Counted from the first letter of the stretch, positions 22,921 to 34,072 are shown. The stretch: DNA of 64,000 bases from Dendrobium chrysotoxum (GCA_019925795.1 CM034312.1:84881528-84945527); one strand, 5' to 3'. The notes: a model not told the origin generated them from the letters alone. Numbers and translations are program-made.

Positions 22921-24204
22921 TTTTAAAATCCAGAAATATTAATATTTGATTTATTTTAAATTTATTAATTATTTTCAAATATTAACCATTTTAAATTACT
23001 TAAAAATTACTTTTAAACCTATCTAACTTTAAAAATTCATAACTTTTCTGTTTTAAATCGGATTTTTTTTCGTATAATACCTTGAAATTTTCAGAAAAAT
23101 ATGAATTTTAATTTAAAAATATTTCCTGTATGTGATTCTGTCCTTTATGGATGTTTTCTGTATTACTTTGTTATTTAGCTATTTAAATATTATTTAATTA
23201 ATATAATTGACTATTTTAAAATAGAAATTATTTTAAAACCCCTCTTGGTGGCTGGTAGACTTCCCATGCCTATGAATTGAACTAATTTCAAGTATCTTAT
23301 TTTCTAAACCCATATTATTATATGTTTATAATATTTAGGTATTTTAAAATCGTTTTAAACTTAAATATTATTTAAATCCTCTAATTTTGGGAGGTCTATC
23401 CCTTTGAAATTTTAAACCTAGACTATATGTTTGAAAAGCATTCATGTGGAAAAAGGATTAGTGAATGATTGAGTCACAATCATTCACTAATCACTTCATT
23501 AGGATTCTTTACTTAGTACTTTCGTAGCCTTTTGCATGTGTAGGATGCACAAGCACTTAGCCTAGGCTCTCCTAGATCTAAGGACATATCTGGTGTGTTT
23601 ATATTTGCTGCATTTTCCCTCTATATTATGCCTAAGGGTTAGTTACTTCATTTTATTCCTATATAACGTAGTGACACCTTAAGGACAACAATTAAGGACT
23701 GTCTAGCGAACTTAGAATATTTCTAGGAACTAAGATAGATCCCGGATTGCTGTGAAACTTTAAACACTAAAATTTAGTGACATCTGGAACCCCCTAGAAT
23801 TTTCTAGAAATTTTCTGGACTTTTTAAAATACCTAATTAGCAAACCCTAATTTACCCGTTAATTAAGCCTTAGAAACTTCAGAAAAACCTAATAAATCCA
23901 TTTTAAATTAGAAAAATACCCATAATACCTCAAACTCTCCAAAATTTAGTCCCCAACCTCAGATAATTAGGGCCTTTTAATTGGACCTTAATCTGGACTT
24001 TAATTCAACCTTAATCGAAAATCACCTTTTTGCCTTAATTAAATCATTAAAAATTATTAAAAATTCTAAATTTTCTCCAAACACTTGGGAACACCTTCTT
24101 AGGTCATTTCTGACCTTTGGGGGTGATTCCAATCAGTTTGGAGCTGATTTGGGCCAAAACCCCCAAAGTACCCCTAATTAGGCAATTTCGATAATCTATT
24201 TAAT
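22921..24204. other. AT-rich retroelement-like spacer
   Basis: No gene is supported. TAATGATTGAGTCACAATCATTCACTAATCA at about 23460-23495 contains a small inverted repeat (GAATGATTG and CAATCATTC). The frame at 23981-24181 shows no domain. Confidence 0.4.
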
Positions 24205-24690
24205 TGCCCAAACTTCTAAAACTAATAACTAATTGTAGAAAACTCCAAAATGGGCAAACTAAAAGGCATTCAACTCTAATTAAAGTCTAGTATTTATTAA
24301 AAATATTAGACGTCCAGAAATCAGCCTTAAATAAAAAGTCAACTTTCCGGTCAACCGTAGCCTACAACCTAGTGCCCGAAACTTCTAAAATTCATAACTT
24401 TGCGTAGGAAACTCCAAATCCAGCAAACTCAAAGGCATTCTACTCACATTAGGGTCTAGTATTTATTAAAAATGTTAATATTCCAGAAATCAACTTAAAT
24501 AAAAAAGTCAACAATCCGATCAAACTTAGTTCAAAATAAGACCAAAACTTCATAAATTCATAACTTTGGATAGAAGAATCCAAATTGGGCATGCTTACAG
24601 GCTAATTGGTCGGGTTAAGGTCTATTATTTTATAAAAATATTAGCTGTTTATAAATCCCCTTTAATCAAAAAGTCAATTTTGGACCTCCT
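24205..24690. repeat. Three degenerate tandem repeats of about 165-169 bp
   Basis: Units begin near 24208, 24377 and 24541. Each contains AACTTCTAAAATTCATAACT, then AAACTCCAAAT..GCAAACT, a (T)CTA.TATTT.TTAAAAATATTA stretch, a CCAGAAATCA part and AAAAAGTCAA. They are probably subrepeats in the untranslated or LTR part of a retrotransposon. Confidence 0.75.
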
Positions 24691-25490
24691 TAGCTTAGTA
24701 TATAGGTGGACCCCGACCTCCTAAAAATCACTAATGCAATTTAAGTTTCAAACATCATTACCCTAAGTAATAAAACTGATCCACATACTGAATTAATTAA
24801 AAATGGATCTTAATTAATTAACATTCGAACTTTAAATAAAATTCCCTTCTCAGACCTACAACAAACCTGGACAGTAGGCCGGTGTTTACTTTTTTCCGGA
24901 TTTCACTGCATGTTGTGATTGAACTATTGGTGTGTTTGCTTACTTTTACTGCACTATGGGATTTGATGTGATTGCACGATAGACTACACATAGGTTAGGA
25001 TTGATTTTGATACTGACGATGTTTTCTGCAGGTGGCCATGTTCATGCCATACTAAAATAAAGGGGGGTAAAATTGATGATTTAAATACTAACGTTGTTTT
25101 ATGCAGATGCTCCAGAAATTGTTCAGCCCCCCTAAATAAATGAGGGCTAATTAAAAATCATTACAACTTGCTACAGGTGTTCCAGAATTGCTTAGCCCCA
25201 AATAATTAAGAGCTTGGCCAAGTGTGGATGTGATTGAGTACTTTTATTCTCCTATAACTGCTTGTGATATATTAAACTGTTTGGGATAATTTTTATTAGG
25301 ATAACATTGCAGGAGAGTCTAGATTTACTGCTTTCACTTAATGTAACTGATTGTAATATTGGTTAAGAGTTTTGAAAGTTTATTTTGAGTGGGGATACTG
25401 AGATCCAAAGGTTGGACTTCAAAGAGAAAATGACACCTAATATGAGGATAGTCCTTTTCTATTTGGGAATCCAAATTTGGATCATTCTAC
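24691..25490. other. Spacer with three shorter repeats, no gene recognised
   Basis: Between about 25030 and 25220 there are three loosely related units (TGCAGGTG../TGCAGATGCTCCAGAAATTG../TACAGGTGTTCCAGAATTG) each followed by a GCCCC...AAATAA part. The frame at 25385-25714 overlaps the minisatellite to the right and is probably not a gene. Confidence 0.4.
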
Positions 25491-25494
25491 TACC

Positions 25495-25605
25495 TGAGGA
25501 GTCCAAGCAAGCTGAGATCCAAGGAGTCCAAAGAAAAGGAGATCTAAGGAGTCCAAGGAAGCTAAGATCCAAGGAGTCCAAGAAAGAGAAGATCAAGAAG
25601 ATGAA
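25495..25605 (+). repeat. 25-bp minisatellite, about 4.5 units
   Basis: The unit is close to AAGGAGTCCAAGGAAGCTAA plus GATCC. A period of 25 is not a multiple of 3, so the repeats are read in changing frames by any ORF crossing them, which argues against coding function. Confidence 0.75.
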
Positions 25606-27239
25606 GACCAAGTATATACCACTCAAAATGACTTGTGTCTGTTCTAGAATTAGAAATTCGGGTTGTTGGCAGTGGTGCCCGGCCACTTTATTTTCTACAG
25701 ATCCTGGGTTGTAATTAAGGGCAGTTGGCCTATGAACATTTAATTGATTAATTTGGTTATTTATTATTGTTTGATGTGATGTTGATTGCACATAGGTTGT
25801 ATGTTTTTCTTAGTTTATTGGCGATCTTAAAATTTTAAGGTTTAAACAATCTAGCAACTTAACGATCTAGGGAATCGCCGGAATCGTCCGGGGTTGCATG
25901 CATATTATTGCATTTCTCCCTTTCCTTCTGTAAGACACTTCCCCGCCTGCGGGTAGAGTCCGGATAATCTGACCTATGAGGATGATGTGCCGGACCTGGG
26001 GAAGCCCAGTCTAATTCTAAAAATTATTTTATAAGCCTTTTTTAAAGTTCTATGCATACATGATTTGAAAACTTTAACTAATATGCATTGCATTAGAAAC
26101 TAACTAAAGTAAAATTTTAATTATATTAGCTCTAGGAGCATTCACCCAACATCAGTCTTGGGCCAATTAGGAAATCCTCTAGACGTCGTCCCTACTTCCA
26201 AGAACTATAACCTACCCACCCATCTTTCATAAATGACTGGACATCATGGTTTTAAAGCGATTAGGTGGTTAGCTGGCTCCCCCTTTCAGGCCGGGGTAAG
26301 TCCAGGTTTTGCATTGCATTAGCTAGGATATGGGTGTTAGTGTTGCGTAGGACACTAGACCCATTAGATTTAGGAGTCAAGGCTACTACTGTTTCGTAGT
26401 ATGCCTCATCAGTAGGTGAGTCTTCTTTCCTTCAGAGACTATAAACCCTACTTATCTGCGTCATACGGATGACTCCACCTCCATCCTTCTCTCCTACATA
26501 CTTTGAGTGCATGATTTATTTATTTTCTCCAGTTTCTTCTCACTACCTTAGCCCCTCCGGATACTGATCTGAGCCGTGCATGTTGACTAAGCCTAGTTGA
26601 ACCTTTCTTTCTCTTTGAGTAGGATTTCCTAGTCTTCTCCCTATGTGCCAATCCCAATTCGGGAAGAATAATGTAGAATCCTTAGTCGAGAGTTTTCTCA
26701 GGCCCCGGCTTGAGATGTAATTAACCACGGGGCTTGCGCCCGTGGAAAACTGAATCCCACTTTCAAATAAATCTCACTCGAGCTAATGTATCGGGTGGGA
26801 GAAATCCGTTGTGATGATAAGGTCACATATGTTGTTACCCATCGGGGTGTGCTGGTGAGAGCCACTATCCTCAATGGTTAATCATATGTGTGATCGAATC
26901 TGCCCTCCCATTGGCCAAATACTGTCTCCCCTCGCGGGGCGGCGGTGTTTTGCATCCTTTCGTAGGTCCACAACATTCATATTACAAGCATTGAGTTGTG
27001 TCTGCATAGAGGTGTAGAGTAATATTATAATTATATTTTGCATAGCCAACCCTCATGTGTGTTTGGATTGCCTTGCCTACAAGTTTATTAAACTCATTAT
27101 CCTTCCTTGTTGGTTAACATATCTTTTATTGCATTGAGAGTCGACGTCATGACTTTAAACATTCATTTAGGTGGAGTTTGAAGGCATCTATTTTTAAGAG
27201 GATATAATTCATGTTATCAGTATTCTTGACACTTATTCC
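25606..27239. other. Decayed LTR-type sequence with conserved hairpin
   Basis: No gene is supported. A hairpin at 26725-26745 (CCACGGG, loop GCTTGCG, CCCGTGG) sits within a short block shared with 33490-33570 and 33950-34095 (CTTAGTCGAGAGTTTTCTC ... TAATTAAC ... GGGGCTTGCGCC). The region between is LTR-like but lacks definable ends. Confidence 0.5.
26725..26745 (+). promoter_or_regulatory. Hairpin with conserved GCTTGCG loop, copy 1
   Basis: CCACGGG and CCCGTGG pair perfectly around GCTTGCG. Other copies at 33548-33569 and 34073-34092 keep the loop but differ in the stem. The role is unknown; it may act in RNA processing of a retroelement transcript. Confidence 0.5.
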
Positions 27240-28231
27240 TTGTGCTTAGGCATTTAAGAGGTTGGTCACCTAATAAGGTACTCAAACCTCTTATAGTACT
27301 CTCACTGAATCATCTTGTGTCAAGGCGAAGAATTGCTCGTACAAGTCTCCTTCTCTGCCTGTTCAGAATTGTTCTAACAGGCAATCCTTGAACTCTCTCC
27401 AACTCCGTATGGGTTGTCGCATGTCCCTCCACTGGTACCAAGCCAAAGCTTTCCCTTCTAAATATAGGCTAGCTGCCGTCAGTCTCTCCACTTCCATCAA
27501 CCTGTTCACAGTAAAGTACATTTTCACTCTGTATATCCACCCATGTGCATCATCTCTCTCAAAAATAGGTATCTTCAGTTTCCTCACTCTCAGATCTCCT
27601 CCGTCAACCCGACTTCCTCCAAAATTTTCCATTCCCCAAGGGGGTGATTCTCCCCAATTGTGCCAATCATCCTTCCTCCGCTCGCACCCAAACCTTTCAT
27701 CACAATCCCACCTTCTCCCTTTAAATTCAGCACCTTTCGATCATATTCAACCCCTCTCCTTGCAAATTCGACACCTCTTCGATCATAATCAAGTTCTTGC
27801 CTTTCAAATTCAGCCCCTCTTCTTTCAAATTTAACATCCCTCCACTCATGCCCAACCCCCTCATGCCTCTCCACATACTCTCTACCAGACTCCTCCCTAG
27901 GTATAGGCCCTAGGTGAGGTCTTTTTTATGTTCCTTTTGAAATCTCCACCTCCTGATCCTCCCTTTGTCTGATTGGCTTAGAGTTTTCTCCACTTTCTTG
28001 GCTGTCGGTGACTTCCCTCACCTCTAATAATATATTTTTGTTTTGGCCCTCGAGCACTTTCTTCAACATCTCCCCCAAGATGGAAAAAATTGAATTGATC
28101 TTGTCATGGATGACTGAAATTTCTTTCTTTAAATATGAAACTTGAGTTTGTGGATCTGAAACTTTAGATTTCATTTGTCCGATCTCCCGTTCGAGGCGTT
28201 CCTCTAATGCATCCACTTTCTTAGCCGTCAT
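27240..28231 (-). pseudogene. Decayed gag of the truncated minus-strand element
   Basis: The ATG at 28231-28229 starts a coiled-coil N-terminus (VDALEERLEREIGQMKSKVS). A stop follows at about 27928-27926, then the same frame continues with Arg-rich repeats (FERRGAEFERQ, YDRRGVEFARRG). A frameshift near 27630 leads into the core retrotransposon-gag domain (KLKIPIFERDDAHGWIYRV, EGKALAWYQWRDMRQPIRSW), which ends at a TGA at about 27363-27365. Homology continues (TGREGDLYEQFFALTQDD), then shifts frame again to YYKRFEYLIR before the break. At least two nonsense and two frameshift changes make this dead. The TGA fits a CGA-to-TGA change. Confidence 0.8.
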
Positions 28232-28361
28232 CGATACCCGGATTTTTGTTGGACTAAAAATCTGTATCTCGATTCCAAAAAAAAACAGCAAAACAGCCCC
28301 CTTCGGCTAACAATCAGCCGCTAATTTTCTCAGAAAAATCTCCCAAACAGTCCCAAAATCT

Positions 28362-28373
28362 GCTCTGATACCA
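28362..28373 (-). promoter_or_regulatory. Primer binding site for initiator-Met tRNA
   Basis: The minus strand reads TGGTATCAGAGC, the usual complement of the 3' end of plant initiator methionine tRNA used by many LTR retrotransposons, four bases inside the LTR end at 28378. Confidence 0.85.
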
Positions 28374-28377
28374 ATTT

Positions 28378-28834
28378 GGTAGGAAACACTTTAAGTTATT
28401 AAGAATCCCTATCAATATTTGATAAAACCGCGAAAACCTTCCTCCAAACTCCAATGAAAACCAGGGAAAATAGTAATTTTATTGCAAGAATCAAATATAA
28501 TGGAGGAAAATACCATGATACAGTGCATCCTCAATTCGAGAGTCGAGAGGAGGATCTATCTCTCCCAAATCTCTAGAAACCTAAGAGATCTCAAATTTCA
28601 ACCAAATTCAAGATGCACTAATTCTAGGAAAACAAACTATTTAATGCATACAATTCAAAAGGAAATCTCTAAACAACACCTACTTTGAAATTTCCCTCCT
28701 AACTCCCTTCAAAAACCTTCCTAAATAGGTCTGTTGGCTCAAGTGGTCCGATCGACAATATAGGAGAGGCGGAACTCTTCGGCCTCTCGTCTCCATGAGC
28801 CGGTCCTGTATGGACCAGTTGGACCGGTCTAATA
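28378..28834 (-). repeat. LTR of the truncated element, about 457 bp
   Basis: The end next to the primer site is exact (TGGTAGGAAACAC on plus, i.e. ...CA on minus). The outer end is placed at about 28834 by comparison with the solo LTR at 49874-50407 and is approximate. Confidence 0.65.
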
Positions 28835-29756
28835 TTTTCCTCTAGTTGCTTATGGAAATATAAGTCTAGTTTTATGTTGACCTCTATATATAGAACAAAA
28901 AGGGGGAGAAAGCATAAATCCAAAACGGGTATACCTCGTACCTGTCGAGGAGATCCCGTAAATCCCGGCTTAAATCCCGCATATCTGCTCTGCTTTACGT
29001 CGATTCACAGGATTCGCTCGTTTGCAGGAGCTCCCGCTCTCATTAAAGGCACAAAGGAGTAGAGCCTTTGCCCTGATTCGATTTTCTCTGGCATACAGGA
29101 AATCCCGACACCTCTTCCTCCATTCGATCCAACCAAGCCCTTCCTATCCCCACGCCTGACCTCAAGCCGCAGTTCCCCTTCAACACCGAAGCCATACCTC
29201 ACGCAAGCAGAGCCGAAGACTCCCATTCCTGGGCCGAACTCCTCTGTCTACACCTACCAAACTCACTTAGTTTGTAAGCCAAAGCTCCAACCACCCGTCG
29301 AAGGCTGCCTCTTCTATCTGCTACTAGGTCTTACCGCAAGATCTTGACCTCCTTTACACGAGTAACTAACGCCCTCTGCCCTAACCGCAAGCTTCCCTCA
29401 GCCGCATCTCACGACTTGCTCTTTGAGATCCATCTGTAGCTTCCATTCTCCAAGCTGTCGAGATCTCTACCCGTGGCTTCTTGCTTTGGACACCCGCCTC
29501 CTTTCATCTACTCCAGATAAAATCTCCATAATCCTTCACGCCTCATCTTACCGATTTCCCTCTCTCAGCCAAAGTCCACATGAGGGCAAACCTCTATTGT
29601 GCCGCAAGCCAAGTCCCCCCATTTAACTCGACAAGCCCTTCAACCGGCTGGACCCAACATCTATACCCATCTCTCCCACTGCCAAGCTCCTATCCAACAT
29701 CTCTGCTACCCAACATCCAAGCATCCAACCCTCTCAACCTCCAAATTTCTTTGATT

Positions 29757-29759
<3 letters not shown>
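28835..29759. other. C-rich spacer, no gene recognised
   Basis: Pyrimidine-rich plus strand with several short frames but no recognisable domain. It resembles the leader or LTR part of another retroelement without definable ends. Confidence 0.4.
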
Positions 29760-29814
<55 letters not shown>

Positions 29815-29820
29815 AGAGAG
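29760..29820. repeat. (GA)n microsatellite
   Basis: A nearly perfect run of about 25 GA dinucleotides (29760-29810) followed by AAAGAGAGAG. Confidence 0.95.
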
Positions 29821-29995
29821 AACCTTCTCCTCTGCTCTAGCCGCATCTCCCTCCTACTGCCCCATCTTGCCAATCCAGACCAAGCCGAATCCCTAAGGTA
29901 ATTAGTTTAAGTTTATATTAATATCATTTTTTAATATTTGATATTATTATTAGGATTATATATAACATATTTATATTATATATAATAATTAGTCT

Positions 29996-30177
29996 GTTTA
30001 TATAATATATTTATATTATATATTATAATATACATATATTATATGTTTGTATAATATATTTATATTATATATTATAATATAATTATATTATATATTTGCA
30101 TAATATATTTATATTATATATTATAATATGCTTATATTATATATTTACATAATATATTTATATTATATATATATATA
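29996..30177. repeat. AT tandem repeat, about 50-bp unit, 3.6 copies
   Basis: The unit contains ATAATATATTTATATTATAT followed by ATTATAATAT and an ATATTATATATTT part. Copies start near 29996, 30046, 30095 and 30145. Very A+T-rich and able to fold. Confidence 0.8.
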
Positions 30178-30180
30178 TGT

Positions 30181-30345
30181 TTTTTCAAAAAAAAAGGGGA
30201 AAAGAATTAAAAAAAAAAGAGCAAAAAAAAAAAAAAGAAGTTTCAAAAAGAAAAAAAAGAAAGAAAGAAAGACAAAAAAAGGGGAAAAAAAGAAATAAAG
30301 AAAAAGAAAAAGAAAAGAAAAGAAAAAAATAAATAAAAGAAAGTC
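30181..30345. repeat. Purine-only tract of about 160 bases
   Basis: The plus strand is almost entirely A and G (runs of A with GAAAG and AAGAAA). Phe-rich frames on the minus strand are compositional artefacts. It lies directly left of the hairpin array. Confidence 0.85.
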
Positions 30346-30398
30346 TTGCAAATTCGAGAGCCCGACTTCGGCGCTTGCAACATGACGAAGCAACCACC

Positions 30399-30790
30399 TA
30401 TACACGCTTTCTTAAGCGTGGTGGGAGGAAGTTCGTCGCGGTGCTCTCGACGAATCGGGTAATCACTCAAAATCCCGTTCTCGACGTTCGTGTCGAGCCG
30501 GCAAACCACCTATACACGCTTTACTAAGCGTGGTAGGAAGGGAACCCGGTACGACACCTACGGCGAGGCGGGTAGGCCCTATGCACGCTTTTCTTAGCGT
30601 GGTGGGGACAATCTTAAGTACTCATACGCGGCTCTGTACCTGCGGGGAAACAACTGCTCTTCTTTTCAGGTACATTTGAAGACCCATACACGCTTTCTTA
30701 AGTGTGGTGAGGATTGAAGACCTTACACGGCCGCGGTATCCTCAAAAGAGGGCACCTACCATACACGCTTTCTTAAGCGTGGTGGGAAAG
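30399..30790 (+). repeat. Array of five CACGCTT...AAGCGTG hairpins
   Basis: Five copies of an 18-base palindrome-like motif start at 30403, 30515, 30584, 30689 and 30764. Four have the arms CACGCTT/AAGCGTG or one variant of them; the third keeps CACGCT/AGCGTG. Each is preceded by an (A)CC(T)ATA-type leader and followed by GTGGG or a close variant. Start-to-start distances are 112, 69, 105 and 75, so every second copy is 181 or 180 bases apart, which suggests a two-hairpin higher-order unit. The spacers between them do not align with each other. I know of no named element with this pattern. Confidence 0.85.
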
Positions 30791-30869
30791 GCCCAGTTTT
30801 CCGTAATTTCCTCTAAACGGGGGAGATGTCGGAATGCTGCCGAAATTTCGGGTGAACAGAAGACCACAC

Positions 30870-31390
30870 TTAGATAATATTTGGACAGCAGGGGACTTTA
30901 CTTGAACCTGATTTGAACATCAAATGAGCAAGACTTGTACTCAATTCTAAATTGAACTCAAAATGATTTAAATTTGAATATGAATATAATACAAAATGAC
31001 ACATGATTCAAAATGATTAACAAAAAAACAAGGTCTCAAATTTGATTTGAATTTAAACTTCATTTGACTCAAGTGAATTTAAGTATTTGAACTCAAGACT
31101 TGGATTTGCTCGGACCATGAAGAGTTGTGGTATGACTTGAACTTACGTGTTGAATTCGAGCTGTACAACATCAAGTGGAATTTGAGCTTTGAACTTGCAA
31201 GCATTTGACTCGAATCTGAATGAACTCAATGTAACTATATGAGTCATGGAACTTGAACTTGATTTGAATATCAAGTGGATTGAACTTGGATTCAAAACGA
31301 ATATGACTTGAAATAGTTGGATTCAGACTCAAATGAACAAAGAACTTGAGTCAAACTGACTTGCCTGATTTGAACACCAACAAAGATTTG
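30870..31390. repeat. Irregular TTGAA/TTTGAACT-rich tract
   Basis: About 500 bp dominated by variants of GACTTGAAT, TTGAACTTG and TTTGAAT. There is no fixed period; probably an old, diverged tandem array. Confidence 0.65.
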
Positions 31391-32334
31391 AAGAAGATGC
31401 ACAGGGATATCTTAACAAACCCTATAAATGATATGTCAATGATAAAGGCATCCTTATCAATCTGGCAAGAAGACATGGTAGTCATTTCAAATAATGAGGT
31501 CTCTTGTCAACACATTCAATGCAACATGTACCTTCATGGTTAAAATGTAGGGAGACAGTGACGATAAATACAAGCTTCTGCGAGCTACTGTAGAAGACCC
31601 CTATGCATCCAACCTACCATCCACAAACAAGATGCAATACGATTACGCCAAATACGAATATCTATCAGCAGTGGTAGAATACCCGTTATGCATACATGTC
31701 ATTTACAAAAAGGGTACAAGGAGCCTACAACAAGTGTTAAGATATTTATGCTTCCTGTAATAGGGAGGTGGAAAGTAGATGCACCTGTCCCCCACAATCA
31801 AGGGAAGATGATACGTAGTAAAGTGTAAATGTCTACAGGGTTATGGAAGACTTGTTATATGCATTACATCCCACCTGTAAGCAAACACCGAATGATATGC
31901 AACAGAAGCAAATACCTATAAGTAATTGTAAAGGGCCCAATGTCTACAAATGCAAGGTAAGAGAACCACAACAAGCACAGTTCACCTGTAGGCAGCAATA
32001 ACAAGTGTATTACAAAGGCGAGGGATTCTTTATGGACATGCAACTTGCCGTTCCCCAACAAAAATCAAAGACCTTGAGCAAAGCAGAAGATTCGTTAGTG
32101 CACTATGATCCACCCGCAGAAAGCAAGTAGTGCACGACAGTCTACCTGTATAAAGCGGCAAATAATTTAATCCACAAGCTGCTACGCCATACCACCGGAT
32201 CTGCAATATCCTTACAAGCAGACAGAAGACGTTTACAAATATTCCAAAATGTCCCCCACACATGCACTATAATATGTATACATATAGGTACACATAAGGG
32301 GATATACTGAACACCCGCATGGGCCCTGGTGAGC
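31391..32334. other. Intergenic with weak internal repetition
   Basis: Short recurring pieces such as ACCTGTAAGC/CACCTGTAGGCA/TACCTGTATAA suggest a very degenerate array. The frames at 31346-31543 and on the minus strand at 31864-32351 have no recognisable domains. Confidence 0.35.
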
Positions 32335-33520
32335 GTGTTATTGGCACACACGTGACGTCTAGGGATGCTGCGCGGGTCAATAAGTGAATTCCAGCTCGAG
32401 CCCGATCCTCCTATACGGGTAGATATGAGTCGATACGGCTCGAACCATTAAATAAATATGCGGCCACGAGATCGACCGGGATATTTATTTTATAGTTCAT
32501 ATTAGGCCTTCAAGGCCTATAATCAAGAGAATTCACTAACAAAGGCCCAAAGCCTACGAAACTCGATCCTCTATCGACCAGTAGATAGAGTCGACATGGT
32601 CCAATCAATAAAATATAAATGATCTCAACCCACCCCGATGATGGCCGTGTTGAATGCAAAACTCAACCGGAGGGGTTCATTCATAAACACTTTCAAATAC
32701 CACCCAAACTCCCACAAAATTCAAAAATCCAAAAACTCCAAAAATATTTAAAACAGGAAATTCAATCATCAACCACTTAAAGCAAAACTCATCCACCCTC
32801 CACAACAGTTTGCCGAGGTGGACAAATCTGAAAAAGTAACTGCAGCTCACAAAGAGCTAATGCCTGGTCGAAAATATCACTAGGATCCATTCTCAAACAA
32901 TCTCCTGCCAGCAAGGACGTGGTACGAGTCCTCTAACCGGCAGTTTCGCCGCCAAATGGCACTATAGGATAAACAGTTATGATTCGGGGCCCTCTGAACC
33001 AGGTGGTCGCCGCCAAATGGCACCATTATATTATGGTTATGGCCAGAGCCCGTATGTTCCCCAATGGCATCAAATCCTTGAGATATGAATCAATAGGATA
33101 TCATCGATAAGGCACAAAGCCCTCTGTCAGCTAAGGTGGATTCAAATTTGTCCCCTTAGACAAATACCCACCCCAGGTCTACAAGGTACCCTTGGACGAA
33201 GCAACCCATGGCTGCCGACAAGGATCCTTCTGTCAGGTTGGGTCGACTACCTCCTCTGACTAAGTAGACCAGGGACCACGATGGCCCGGGATGACAGAAC
33301 CATGGGATCTTGATCGGGTCTATCATCCATTCCCCCACCATCCGCTTTAAGTGAAAGATGGTGTAATTTTTAATTTTAAATATTAAATCTCCAAATATTT
33401 CAATCCTCCAAATTCCCAAATGCTCCAAATTTCAAAAACATATACCCATGCTGCTACTATATGTCAAATAACGCGTATTTCCTACATATCTGATTGACGA
33501 CTAGCCTTAATCGAAAGTTC
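32335..33520 (+). repeat. Dispersed repeat block R1, younger copy (R1-B)
   Basis: Homologous to 13361-14830 with the landmarks in the same order, but with far higher G+C. It includes an internal partial duplication (CGCCGCCAAATGGCAC at about 32948 and 33009) and ends at GACTAGCCTTAATCG, after which the GCTTGCG hairpin follows at 33548. Probably LTR sequence. Confidence 0.7.
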
Positions 33521-33547
33521 TCTCTCGTTATCGGGAGGGGTAATTAA

Positions 33548-33569
33548 CTATAGGGGCTTGCGCCTATAG
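33548..33569 (+). promoter_or_regulatory. Hairpin with conserved GCTTGCG loop, copy 2
   Basis: CTATAGG and CCTATAG pair around GGCTTGCG. Compared with copy 1 the stem sequence is different, yet pairing is kept. Confidence 0.5.
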
Positions 33570-33570
33570 G

Positions 33571-33898
33571 AAACCAGAACTCAGATCATAAAGTCCTCGC
33601 AAAATGAGGGCGAAATCTCTGGGTAGTGTCTTATCTACAAACCCATCTGCCTTCCAAAATTTACCCCGGAACTTAGTTCGTTAAAACTCCCCCCGAAGAA
33701 AGCAAAAAAGAGCGGGCGGAGGCCAGGGCCGAATTTTCGGAGCCCACATTTTAATTTGTTTGTCAATTCCTTCATTCTCACTTTAGATGCTGATGGCTCA
33801 TAATACCCTTTATCATTGAGCAGCTCTCCTTTTGAGAATTTTAAGACTTCCATTTTTTTCATCAATATGGTGATGTAATCCGCCTATCTTCCTTTGAT
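33571..33898. other. Retroelement-like spacer
   Basis: No gene is supported; the minus frame at 33635-33865 shows no domain. Confidence 0.35.
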
Positions 33899-34050
33899 TA
33901 AGAATATTGCTTAGAAGCTTTTATCTTGAGTTAGAAACACCAAAATATATCTTTAATCGAGAGTATTTTTGGTTTAAGAATGTTGCTTAGAAGCTTTTAT
34001 CTTGAGTTAGAAACACCAAAATATATCTTTAATCGAGAGTATTTTTGGTT
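33899..34050 (+). repeat. 76-bp tandem duplication
   Basis: Two nearly identical units start at TAAGAAT (33899 and 33975), differing at the A/G of AATATTGC and AATGTTGC. Both include CTTAGAAGCTTTTATCTTGA and end near GAGTATTTTTGG. A third degraded hairpin copy follows at 34073. Confidence 0.85.
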
Positions 34051-34072
34051 ATTCATTTGGGATATATTTAAT

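Larger units (their letters stand above)
27240..28834 (-). mobile_element. Truncated gypsy-type element: 5' LTR, primer binding site and gag, minus strand
   Basis: Read on the minus strand: an LTR (28834-28378), a primer binding site, then a decayed gag that stops abruptly near 27240 with no pol or 3' LTR following. The related solo LTR at 49874-50407 shares the TG(A/G)TAGGAAA end and the CGAGAGxGAGGATC..TCTCTCCCAA core. Gag of this kind with a methionine-initiator primer site is typical of chromovirus-type Ty3/gypsy elements; the exact clade is uncertain. Confidence 0.75.

Noticed and set aside
25385..25714. 109-codon frame with Lys/Glu-rich middle
   Set aside because: Its charged part is produced by the 25-bp minisatellite, whose period is not a multiple of three; no domain or splice context.
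28482..29840. Several 62-86-codon frames in the LTR and C-rich spacer
   Set aside because: They overlap LTR sequence or the (GA)n repeat and have no domains.
30163..30509. Phe-rich minus-strand frames
   Set aside because: They result from the purine-only tract on the plus strand; TTT codons dominate and no membrane protein pattern with start and context is present.
30399..30790. Possible CRISPR-like array
   Set aside because: The repeat is only 18 bases, spacing varies between 51 and 94 bases, the repeats are not identical, and the window is plant nuclear DNA with no cas genes.
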